Assembly (NCBI GenBank): GCA_964429355.1
Contig: CAYSCH010000483.1
Location: 1 to 6,481 of the forward strand
Reading direction: 5' to 3'
From: JAAYAY01 sp964429355
GTDB lineage: Bacteria > Planctomycetota > Planctomycetia > Pirellulales > Thermoguttaceae
Length of the DNA: 6,481 bases
Within the stretch, counting starts at the first letter, position 1; the number at the start of each line of letters is the position of its first letter. The notes beneath the pieces are model-generated. The model was not told where the DNA came from and searched no databases. It saw only the letters and a list, made by a program, of their open reading frames with translations. The position numbers were made by a program, and so were the translations under genes. Below, piece by piece: positions 1 through 6,161 of the stretch.

Positions 1-393
1 CTAACTCATTAATTCTACCCAAGTTCGTTTTGCCTGGACCACTCAGTGTCGGCCCGCCCCGGTGCCACTGAGGATACCGCCCCCGCGCACCAGGTCAACC
101 CAGCTTGGCGGAATCTTCTTTTTTGGGGGGGGTGGAAGGCCTTCGAAGGGACTGCCAGGTAATATAACCACGTGAGGTTCGTGGTTGAACGACTCGGGGC
201 ATATCCAGGGCAGTCAGTTATGCCAGGCACTACCAGCGACGTCGACGGAGTGTTCGACGACGACAGGAAGCTCTTGCGGGATGTTGACGACATTTCATGG
301 AGACGGTAGAAACCTGAACGCAACAAATCGCGTGGTTTCACGGGCCCACCACGCCGTTGGTGCCTCAGCGACGTGCCACCCAAATTGGCCAAC
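1..393. other. Non-coding stretch downstream of the glycosidase gene
   Basis: I find no gene here that I can support. A minus-strand open frame at 15-392 (125 codons) has no recognisable domain, an unnatural-looking composition and no good ribosome binding site, and a plus-strand frame at 185-508 runs into the glycosidase gene. The stretch includes a homopolymer junction of six T then eight G (119-132), a 10-base palindrome CCTTCGAAGG (140-149), a 7-bp inverted repeat (42-48 with 66-72) and a 5-bp stem (347-351 with 358-362). None is followed by a T-run, so no intrinsic terminator for the minus-strand gene can be called. It most likely is 3' intergenic sequence leading to a gene beyond the left edge. 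Confidence 0.55.
42..72. repeat. Short inverted repeat, 7-bp arms
   Basis: CTCAGTG (42-48) and CACTGAG (66-72) are perfect reverse complements separated by 17 GC-rich bases. A small inner CGG/CCG pairing (50-52 with 59-61) could extend the structure. There is no T-run on either side, so it is not a convincing terminator. The role is unknown and chance occurrence is possible. Confidence 0.3.
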
Positions 394-3306
394 TTATTTT
401 GACGCGGCGCTGAGGATGCGGTCGACCAGGCCGCCGGGCTTGCAGGGAGCGGAGAGATCCTGCCCGGCGAAGGCTGCGGGCGATGACCAGAGAATCATGT
501 TCTGGTAGTAGTCGGAGCCGTAGGTCCGCTTTCCACTGTCGACCTGCCAGCTCAAGGGGAAGTCCCAGGTGTAGCCGTTGTGGACCATCACGTAGGCCAA
601 CGTGCGGCGGATGAGGTCTTCGCCAAAATCCTTCTGGCCGTGGTAGAGGTACGTCATGCCCAGCATGAACCCCTCGGCCGAATAAGTGCCCGCGTTTCTG
701 CCCAGATACCCGCCGAAGTTGCCCTGGACCTTGCTCCCGTCCGCATTGGCGAATACCCGCATGCCGTACGGGCACTCCTGGGGATCGGCGTTGCCTTTGG
801 CGACGGTGGCAAGCGTCGTCTGCACGCGGTCTGGCGGAAACACGCCGGGCAGGCCGTGCAGACGGGCGATCCACTCGCCGTCGAGTTGGCAACCCATCAT
901 GATCTCGGATTTCTGCCCACTGGTGAGCTCGTTGTAGAACCGGTAGTAATTGCCGGTCCAAAGGTGCTCTTCCATGGCCTTTGCGCCGGCGTCGAACCAG
1001 TGGTCACACTGCCGGACGAAATCGGCGTCGCCCATGCTTTCGGCCATCCGCCTCATCATGCGAAGCTGCGCCAGATGGATCCCGCCGACGTGAGAAGCCA
1101 GGCCGGAGATCGGCACGTCCTCGACCCATTCATTGTCCTTGTCGCCGGTGGGCATGGCGATGACCTGCTTTTCGCCGTATTCCGGCCGCAGGTTCATGGT
1201 GTGGATCGTGGCCCGTTTGACGGCATCGTAGAACTCCTCGAGGACGGCGTCGTTGCCGGTGCGGCGCCAGAGCTTGTCGACCATTTCGACCATGCAGACG
1301 TCGCTGCTGGCCACCTGGTACGGTCGGCTGGGCATGGAGAACTCGAGCGGTGGCCTGCCCCCGAGGGGACCGCCAAACGCCCACACCACCTGGCCGTCGG
1401 GCCACTGGTACTGCTTGTAGGCGCGGAGCGTCGACAGAGCCAGTTCCGGGAAGAAGTAGACCAGCGGGATATTGCCGTAGAAACTGCAGGGGATGCACTC
1501 CACCTGCGGGCAGTCGCGGGGGGACTCGACCATGCCGTACAACCCATCCTCGGGCCGGACCCAGTCGCCCAGCGGCGGTTTGGCTTGAGCCCACAGGCCC
1601 ACCTCGGTGATCATGTAGAGATTGTTGACCAGCGCGTCGCGCATCCAAACCGGCAATTGCTTCTCGGTGTAGAGCACCTGCTGCCAGGCCAGAATGCGCT
1701 GGAGGAGCGACTCGTGGTCCGCCGCCAGCACTTGTGCAGTCTGGGCGGGATCGGGATAGTACTTGGCGTACATGTGCGTGAAGGTGTTCGTGGTTGTCGC
1801 CATGGGATGCCCCCCTGCTTTCCAATCGGGGGCGCACCAGGTGAGGATGAAACGGACCACCTTCTCCTGGCCGGCGGGAACCGAGAAGTCGACCGCCGCG
1901 CTGGTGCCGGCCTGTCCGGGTTCGGGAGCCGGTAGCGACTGGGCGATCCGGACCCACGCCTGCTCATCCGAACCGAGGTCGCCGCCAAGGCGCAGTTTTT
2001 CCTGCCCCACAATCCCCAGGGCATAGCTTGCCGACGGCGTCCGGACCTCGATGCCCTGGGACTGGCCGTGGGTCTGGCTGCGCTCGTAAGCGGTGCCGGC
2101 CGGCACTTCGCCGACGGCCGGGCCGGGGAAGTTCATCACGATCGTGCCGCTCTGCGGCTCGGCCGTCACGTTGCGAAGGTGGGCCTCCAGCACGATGCCC
2201 GGGATCGTGGAGTTCTTCAGATCTCCCGGAAGGAACGGACTCCACGCGCGCAGGGCCAGTTGCACGGGGGCATCGGTCTCGTATTCCAGGTCGGCCACAG
2301 GGTAATGTCCCCAGTAATGGATCTCCCTGGGCAACTGGACCTGCGAGGCTCGACCCTGCTCGAACAAGTAGAGCGGCCCCGCGCGGTCGTCGAGGCAGGT
2401 CCACACGCCGTTGGGGTTCTGGGTGTCGCTCCAGTCGCCGGCCAGGTCCCAGGTCTTGCCCGCGCCAACGTCGGTGATCTTCAGGTCCACGCCGATATGG
2501 TCGCCGCAGACGGCCGCCACCTCGAAGCTCAGGTCGATGCGGTCCCCTGGCTGAACGGCGAGTTGCAGGGCAGCCTGGCCGCCGGTTCCTGCTGCCAGAG
2601 ACTGCGGAGCCGCCGACGTGCAGGTCTCGGACCAGGTGACCTCGCCGCCGGTCAGCGGCTCTGCGTTCTTTCGCAGTTGCCACCTCTGGACCCGCTTTTC
2701 CAGATTGCGCACGGCCCAGAGACCGCCGCTGACCTGGATGCTCCCCGTGATCGGGCTGGTCCAGCGGACAACGGCCGGGGTGTGGCAGAAGACTCTGCCG
2801 GCAGGAATGTCGTACTTGCTCTGTCCCACGCTCTTGGCCCAGCCGGGCACCGGAATGGGGTTTGCGGTGTTGGCCCAGGCGGGCTGGGGGCCGAGTTCAA
2901 AATCCAGCCAGGCGGGAACGTGTACCAGCGTCGGTTTCGAGGGCGGGCCGCCGGAGGCCCAGGTTTTGCCACCCACGTTCAGGGCCAGCACGGGCGTTCG
3001 CAGCCCGAACTTGCCCCGCGGTGTGATGCTGTTGAAGATCGTGCTGTAGCCGAAGGTCCCATCGGTCTCCAGATCCAGGCAGCCCGTATCGACCGTTCCC
3101 AGCGGCATGCCGTTGGTCACGGCGTCGTTGAGCCGGTAGATAATGCCGCAGACGGGCTCAGAGTAGCCGGCCGCCGGAAATTGTGTCCAACCGTGCTGGG
3201 GATTGTCGGTGGCAAACAGCCTGGCCGGCGGCTGGGCGGCCTCAGCCTGCAAACTGCCCAGAAACAACCAACCAGCAACTACTACCCAGAGCGTGCGGGT
3301 TCTCAT
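394..3306 (-). CDS. Exported GH116/GBA2-like (DUF608) family glycosidase
   Basis: The 970-residue product probably hydrolyses beta-linked glucosides, xylosides or related glycans outside the cytoplasm. Start: ATG at 3306 is preceded by AGGAGA (3313-3318) with a 6-base gap and opens directly into a signal peptide (MRTRT, hydrophobic 6-20, cleavage probably after AEA at 21-23). An in-frame ATG at 3387 would add 27 charged residues before the signal and is less likely. Seen in order: N-terminal beta-domain start with GMPLGTVDTG (67-76); an extra block (about 140-325); resumed beta domain with HYPVADLEYETDAPVQLALRA and the PFLPGDLKNSTIPG stretch (334-370); FILTWCAPDW (486-495); then the (alpha/alpha)6 barrel from about 535, with LPVWMRDALVNNLY, YGMVESP (590-596), HLWTGNYYRFYNE (781-793) and MMGCQLDGEW (803-812). 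From a remembered alignment with human GBA2, Glu594 is the likely nucleophile; the acid/base position falls on Glu729/Asp730. Family placement is firm; the substrate is unknown. It is divergent from the XylR-like gene. Confidence 0.85.
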   Translation of the reverse strand: MRTRTLWVVVAGWLFLGSLQAEAAQPPARLFATDNPQHGWTQFPAAGYSEPVCGIIYRLNDAVTNGMPLGTVDTGCLDLETDGTFGYSTIFNSITPRGKFGLRTPVLALNVGGKTWASGGPPSKPTLVHVPAWLDFELGPQPAWANTANPIPVPGWAKSVGQSKYDIPAGRVFCHTPAVVRWTSPITGSIQVSGGLWAVRNLEKRVQRWQLRKNAEPLTGGEVTWSETCTSAAPQSLAAGTGGQAALQLAVQPGDRIDLSFEVAAVCGDHIGVDLKITDVGAGKTWDLAGDWSDTQNPNGVWTCLDDRAGPLYLFEQGRASQVQLPREIHYWGHYPVADLEYETDAPVQLALRAWSPFLPGDLKNSTIPGIVLEAHLRNVTAEPQSGTIVMNFPGPAVGEVPAGTAYERSQTHGQSQGIEVRTPSASYALGIVGQEKLRLGGDLGSDEQAWVRIAQSLPAPEPGQAGTSAAVDFSVPAGQEKVVRFILTWCAPDWKAGGHPMATTTNTFTHMYAKYYPDPAQTAQVLAADHESLLQRILAWQQVLYTEKQLPVWMRDALVNNLYMITEVGLWAQAKPPLGDWVRPEDGLYGMVESPRDCPQVECIPCSFYGNIPLVYFFPELALSTLRAYKQYQWPDGQVVWAFGGPLGGRPPLEFSMPSRPYQVASSDVCMVEMVDKLWRRTGNDAVLEEFYDAVKRATIHTMNLRPEYGEKQVIAMPTGDKDNEWVEDVPISGLASHVGGIHLAQLRMMRRMAESMGDADFVRQCDHWFDAGAKAMEEHLWTGNYYRFYNELTSGQKSEIMMGCQLDGEWIARLHGLPGVFPPDRVQTTLATVAKGNADPQECPYGMRVFANADGSKVQGNFGGYLGRNAGTYSAEGFMLGMTYLYHGQKDFGEDLIRRTLAYVMVHNGYTWDFPLSWQVDSGKRTYGSDYYQNMILWSSPAAFAGQDLSAPCKPGGLVDRILSAASK

Positions 3307-3312
3307 GTGCGG

Positions 3313-3318
3313 TCTCCT
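3313..3318 (-). promoter_or_regulatory. Ribosome binding site fixing the glycosidase start
   Basis: On the minus strand this reads AGGAGA, six bases before the ATG at 3306. It supports starting the protein at the signal peptide rather than 27 codons upstream at 3387. Confidence 0.8.
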
Positions 3319-3406
3319 GTGCCGAAGCGGAAGGGCAGGTGAATCGGGAGCGGCCGGATAGCCATCCATCGTCGCTTCCAGCCACACAAGGCGGGCAGCG
3401 GCGTTT

Positions 3407-3558
3407 ATTGGTGGTCAGAAATCCAATGCCGTGATGATTCACAGCCGAGCACCACAAATTCCGGGCTCCCGCTGGTCGCCCTCCCGGCATTACTTACCTG
3501 AAACCCTATCGGTCTCTCCTGGAATCACGCAAGGCCACTGAGATTTCTGAACACCAAT
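3407..3558. repeat. 17-base inverted repeat pair (16/17) in the divergent region
   Basis: The plus strand at 3407-3423 reads ATTGGTGGTCAGAAATC; the reverse complement of 3542-3558 reads ATTGGTGTTCAGAAATC, differing only at the eighth base. The arms are separated by 118 bases, with centres 135 bp apart. A 16/17 match is unlikely by chance within 415 bases. The left arm also sits in a smaller symmetry, ATTGG (3407-3411) with CCAAT (3423-3427). Half-sites of AraC-family regulators are about this long, so paired operators for the adjacent XylR-like protein are the leading inference. A small non-autonomous element with terminal repeats is an alternative, but I see no flanking target duplication. 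Confidence 0.75.
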
Positions 3559-3565
3559 GAACCTG

Positions 3566-3595
3566 ACTTTATGCCCCGCCCGGGCAGAACGTCAA
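3566..3595 (-). promoter_or_regulatory. Candidate sigma70-type promoter for the glycosidase gene
   Basis: Read on the minus strand: TTGACG (-35, 3590-3595), an 18-base spacer, then TAAAGT (-10, 3566-3571). The -35 matches consensus at 5 of 6 bases and the -10 at 4 of 6. Transcription would begin near 3558-3559, at the edge of the right arm of the long inverted repeat, leaving an untranslated leader of about 250 bases. That long leader and the modest -10 make this a tentative call. Confidence 0.4.
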
Positions 3596-3621
3596 TGATT
3601 CATCTTGTCGAAATAATTGAC
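3591..3621. repeat. Inverted repeat, possible operator (GTCAATGATT-N11-AATAATTGAC)
   Basis: GTCAATGATT (3591-3600) is followed after 11 bases by AATAATTGAC (3612-3621), its reverse complement at 9 of 10 positions. The arm centres are 21 bp apart, close to two helical turns, so a dimeric regulator could contact both from one DNA face. The left arm covers most of the candidate -35 element of the glycosidase promoter, and the right arm contains a TTGACC on the plus strand. Identity as a binding site is inferred. Confidence 0.55.
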
Positions 3622-3670
3622 CATTCTACTCAGCCGTGTGTTTCCCGCGCGCCGGGGGTGAAGTAGCATG

Positions 3671-3701
3671 GGAAGGGGCCGCGGAGAGGGCGGCCCCTTC
3701 C
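3671..3701 (+). repeat. Perfect 12-bp GC-rich hairpin in the regulator leader
   Basis: GGAAGGGGCCGC (3671-3682) pairs fully with GCGGCCCCTTCC (3690-3701) around a 7-base loop (GGAGAGG). It ends 20 bases before the preferred ATG at 3722 and leaves the AGAGGA ribosome site (3713-3718) outside the stem. There is no T-run, so it is not a standard intrinsic terminator for either strand. It may act on stability or translation of the regulator mRNA, or as an operator palindrome in DNA. Confidence 0.75.
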
Positions 3702-3721
3702 GGCAAACCCCAAGAGGATCC

Positions 3722-4891
3722 ATGACCAAGGGAAAACGCACACTGAAGGTGGCCGTGTTGGTCGAGATGTCTCGCGCCCACGGCCGCGGAATGCTCGAAG
3801 GGATCAGCCGGTACTCGCACCAGCACGGGCCGTGGGCGATCTATCACCATGAACGGACGCTGCGGGACGGCGTCCCGGCCTGGCTGGCAAGCTGGGACGG
3901 CGACGGCATCATCGCCCGAGTGGAAACCCGCGGCGCGATCCAGCGGATCCGGCGGCTGGGCCTCCCCACCATCGATCTGTTTTCGTGGTATTCGCCCCCC
4001 GGTGTGCCGACGTTGAAGGTCGACGAATGGAATGTGTCGCGGATGGCGGCCGAACACTTGCTGGAACGCGGCTTTCACCGCTTTGCCTATTGCGGTTTTG
4101 CGGGCGCCGACTTTTCCGAGCAACGTTGCCGGTGTTTCGTCCGCTTCCTGGCCGAACAGGGCTACGAGGTGAGCGTCTACGGCGGGCACCGCCGGCAAGT
4201 TCGTGTCACTTCGTTGGAAGCCGGCGGTCTGGCCCGGGAAGCCGAAGTCGCCACCTGGCTGCGCACGCTCCCCAAACCGATCGGACTGATGGCCTGTAAC
4301 GATATCTGCGGGCAGCAGATCCTCAACGTGTGCAGGGAGAACGGGATCTCGGTGCCCGACGAGGTTGCCGTGATCGGTGTCGACAACGACGTGCTCGTGT
4401 GCCAGATGGCGTTGCCGTCGCTCTCCAGCGTGGAACTCGACGGCTCGGGGGCCGGCTATGCGGCGGCCGAGATGCTCGACCAGCTCATGCACAAGCGGCG
4501 GCCGATCGGCGACCGCCTGTTCGGCCCGCTGTCGGTCGTGTCGCGCCAGTCGACCGACTCTGTGGCCACGGCCGATAGAGACGTGGTGGCCGCCGCCCAG
4601 TTCATCCGCCAGCATGCCGTCCGCGGCATCGGAGTCAGGGACGTGGTCGAAACGGTCTCGCTCTCGCGAAGCACCTTAGAGCGGCGGTTCGCAGATACGT
4701 TTGGCCACACGGTTCGGGCCGAAATCGACCGCGTCCGACTGAACCGCGTCAAAGAGCTGCTGGCGCGGACGGATTGGACCCTGCGCCAGATCGCCACCGA
4801 CGCCGGCTTCGAGCATCTCGAACCCCTCTGCCGGCTCTTCAAGCGCAAAACCGGCCTGACGCTGGGGCAATTCCGCAAGAGATCGGGGTAG
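3722..4891 (+). CDS. XylR-like regulator: LacI-type sugar sensor fused to AraC HTH
   Basis: The 389-residue cytoplasmic regulator is close in length to E. coli XylR (392) and has the same order of parts. Residues 1 to about 275 form a periplasmic-binding-like ligand domain: VAVLVEMSRAHGRGMLEGISRY-type opening (10-31), HGPWAIY (35-41), KVDEWNVSRMAAEHLLERGF (99-118), MACNDICGQQIL (190-201) and VPDEVAVIGVDND (211-223). Residues about 285-389 form an AraC/XylS DNA-binding domain with two helix-turn-helix units, VRDVVETVSLSRSTLERRF (305-323) and LRQIATDAGFEHLEPLCRLF (354-373). Start: ATG 3722 has AGAGGA (3713-3718) upstream and fits the family N-terminus; an in-frame ATG at 3668 would translate through the GC hairpin and add an unlikely Gly/Arg-rich leader. 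It probably controls the divergent glycosidase gene and perhaps itself. The ligand is likely a monosaccharide such as xylose, which is inference from the family. Confidence 0.9.
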   Translation: MTKGKRTLKVAVLVEMSRAHGRGMLEGISRYSHQHGPWAIYHHERTLRDGVPAWLASWDGDGIIARVETRGAIQRIRRLGLPTIDLFSWYSPPGVPTLKVDEWNVSRMAAEHLLERGFHRFAYCGFAGADFSEQRCRCFVRFLAEQGYEVSVYGGHRRQVRVTSLEAGGLAREAEVATWLRTLPKPIGLMACNDICGQQILNVCRENGISVPDEVAVIGVDNDVLVCQMALPSLSSVELDGSGAGYAAAEMLDQLMHKRRPIGDRLFGPLSVVSRQSTDSVATADRDVVAAAQFIRQHAVRGIGVRDVVETVSLSRSTLERRFADTFGHTVRAEIDRVRLNRVKELLARTDWTLRQIATDAGFEHLEPLCRLFKRKTGLTLGQFRKRSG

Positions 4892-4931
4892 TTGAGCCAA
4901 AATCCAGGCCGGTCTCCCCCAGCCGGTTCAC

Positions 4932-4961
4932 TTGACCGCGGGGCGCAAAGGCCTGTATAGT
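4932..4961 (+). promoter_or_regulatory. Sigma70-type promoter of the Sua5-phosphatase/rpiB operon
   Basis: TTGACC (4932-4937), an 18-base spacer and TATAGT (4956-4961) each match consensus at 5 of 6 positions. Transcription would start near 4968, giving a leader of about 43 bases with GGAG at 5001-5004. It lies in the 119-base gap after the XylR-like gene, so the housekeeping operon need not depend on readthrough from the regulator. Confidence 0.75.
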
Positions 4962-5010
4962 AACATATTACGTTCAGAAGTGGAGTCCTTTCCGCCCGAC
5001 GGAGCTTTTC

Positions 5011-6132
5011 ATGTCACCCGCCGTGATTGACGTACGCAACGCTGAGGACCCGCGTGACGTCGTTCATCGGGCGGTTCAGGCGCTGTCGGAGGGGAAGATT
5101 GTTGCGTTTCCGACGGAGACGGTCTACGGTTTTGGTGTTCGGGCACTGGACTGGCAGGCGGTCGAACGTCTGGTGGCGGTCAAGGGGCGGGTAGACGGGC
5201 ATCCGATGGCGCTTGCGATCCGGGGCGCCCAGGAACTGCTGGATTACGCGCCCGATGCGAGCCGTTTGAGTGAGCGTCTTGCCCGTCGGTGCTGGCCGGG
5301 TCCGGTGACGCTGGTGGTGGACGCGAGCCACAAGGAGAGCCTGTTGGGTCGCCTTCCCGAGCGTGTGCGGGATGTGGTCTCACCGCAGAAGACGGTGGGA
5401 CTGCGTGTGCCGGGCCATTCGGTGGTGCTGGACGTGCTGCAAATGATTGCCGGTCCGGTGGCGCTGACGAGTGCGAATCGTTCGGGAGAGCCCGATGCGA
5501 AGACGGCCACCGAGATCGTCGACGCCTTCGGCGACGAGATCGATCTGGTTCTGGACGACGGGCCCTGCCGATACGGCCAGCCGTCGTCGGTCGTTCGCGT
5601 GAACGGGAACCATTACGAGATCCTGCGCGAGGGCGCGGTGCCCGAACCGACTCTCAGGCGGCTGGCGAGCATGATGGTGTTGTTCGTATGCACGGGCAAT
5701 ACGTGCCGGAGTCCGATGGCGGAAGGGCTTTTTCGGAAGATGGCGGCCGAGCGGCTGGGATGTACTCCGGAGAATCTCGAGGAGAACGGCTGGACGGTGA
5801 TGTCGGCGGGGGTAGCTGCGATGACGGGCGGGCGGGCGAGCGAGCCGGCCGCGATGGTCATGCACGAGATGGGGATCGACATTCATGCCCACGAGGCGCA
5901 TCCGGTCACGGAGGCACTTCTGCGGTACGCAGACCATGTTTTCACCATGACCGCCTCGCATCGCCAGGCTCTGGTGATGCAGTGGCCGGAGTCGGCCGAT
6001 CGCACGTCGACGCTGCGCGTGGACGGATCGGACATCTGCGACCCGATCGGCGGTCCCTTGGAGCAGTACGAGCGTTGTGCGGAACAGATCCGGGCCGAGT
6101 TGGCCAAGCGGCTGGACGATCTGGGGTTGTAG
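5011..6132 (+). CDS. Sua5/YrdC threonylcarbamoyl-AMP synthase fused to LMW phosphatase
   Basis: This is a 373-residue two-domain protein. Residues about 10-215 are a Sua5/YrdC/TsaC domain, which makes threonylcarbamoyl-AMP from threonine, bicarbonate and ATP for t6A37 in tRNA. Seen: FPTETVYG (33-40), VKGR (57-60), WPGPVT (95-100), VGLRVPGH (129-136), TSANRSGEP (153-161), PSSVVRV (191-197) and ILREGAV (204-210). The canonical KGRP...KP stretch reads KGRVDGHP. Residues 222-373 are a low-molecular-weight phosphatase in place of the Sua5 C-terminal domain: P-loop CTGNTCRS (227-234) with nucleophile Cys227 and Arg233, and general acid Asp344 in CDPIGG (343-348). Thr231 matches the residue that selects phosphoarginine in Bacillus YwlE; classical tyrosine phosphatases usually have isoleucine there. 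ATG 5011 follows GGAG (5001-5004) with a 6-base gap. rpiB follows after 29 bases. The fusion echoes ywlC and ywlE, near neighbours in Bacillus. Confidence 0.93.
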   Translation: MSPAVIDVRNAEDPRDVVHRAVQALSEGKIVAFPTETVYGFGVRALDWQAVERLVAVKGRVDGHPMALAIRGAQELLDYAPDASRLSERLARRCWPGPVTLVVDASHKESLLGRLPERVRDVVSPQKTVGLRVPGHSVVLDVLQMIAGPVALTSANRSGEPDAKTATEIVDAFGDEIDLVLDDGPCRYGQPSSVVRVNGNHYEILREGAVPEPTLRRLASMMVLFVCTGNTCRSPMAEGLFRKMAAERLGCTPENLEENGWTVMSAGVAAMTGGRASEPAAMVMHEMGIDIHAHEAHPVTEALLRYADHVFTMTASHRQALVMQWPESADRTSTLRVDGSDICDPIGGPLEQYERCAEQIRAELAKRLDDLGL

Positions 6133-6161
6133 GGCAGACATTTTCATTTCAGGTAGCTATC

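Larger units (their letters stand above)
3307..3721. promoter_or_regulatory. Divergent regulatory region between glycosidase and regulator genes
   Basis: These 415 bases separate two genes transcribed away from each other and contain no supported coding sequence. The region holds a long-arm inverted repeat (3407-3558), a shorter inverted repeat with 21-bp centre spacing (3591-3621), a candidate minus-strand promoter (3566-3595), and a GC hairpin in the regulator leader (3671-3701). The octamer ATGATTCA also occurs twice in direct orientation (3434-3441, 3595-3602). The arrangement is what one expects for control of a catabolic gene by its adjacent regulator. I found no convincing sigma70 promoter for the plus-strand regulator. 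Confidence 0.7.

Noticed and set aside
347..362. CACCA-N6-TGGTG stem as a terminator for the glycosidase gene
   Set aside because: It has only five base pairs and no T-run downstream in the direction of transcription.
15..392. Minus-strand open frame of 125 codons at the left edge
   Set aside because: No recognisable domain and no good ribosome binding site. It crosses the T/G homopolymer, and I cannot support it as a gene.
580..1935. Long plus-strand open frame (451 codons) opposite the glycosidase gene
   Set aside because: It is a shadow of the minus-strand gene produced by GC-rich codon bias. Its protein shows no domain, while the minus strand has clear family motifs.
2068..3342. Long plus-strand open frame (424 codons) opposite the N-terminal half of the glycosidase
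   Set aside because: Antisense shadow with no recognisable motifs. It overlaps the signal peptide and ribosome site of the real gene.
3307..3387. Upstream in-frame start (3387) for the glycosidase
   Set aside because: It would place 27 mostly polar, proline- and arginine-rich residues before a standard signal peptide, while ATG 3306 has a well-spaced AGGAGA.
3407..3558. Interpretation of the inverted-repeat pair as a MITE
   Set aside because: No target-site duplication is visible at the outer edges and no second copy occurs in this window, so operator sites are favoured; a genome scan could reverse this.
3668..3721. Upstream in-frame start (3668) for the XylR-like regulator
   Set aside because: It would translate through the perfect hairpin into a Gly/Arg-rich leader not seen in the family; ATG 3722 has its own ribosome site.
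4892..4931. GC-rich stretch after the regulator stop as an intrinsic terminator
   Set aside because: The GCCGGT units are direct rather than well-paired inverted repeats, and there is no T-run.
4960..4971. GTAACATATTAC partial palindrome at the predicted transcription start
   Set aside because: Only four bases per arm are paired and it overlaps an ordinary -10 element; too short to call an operator.
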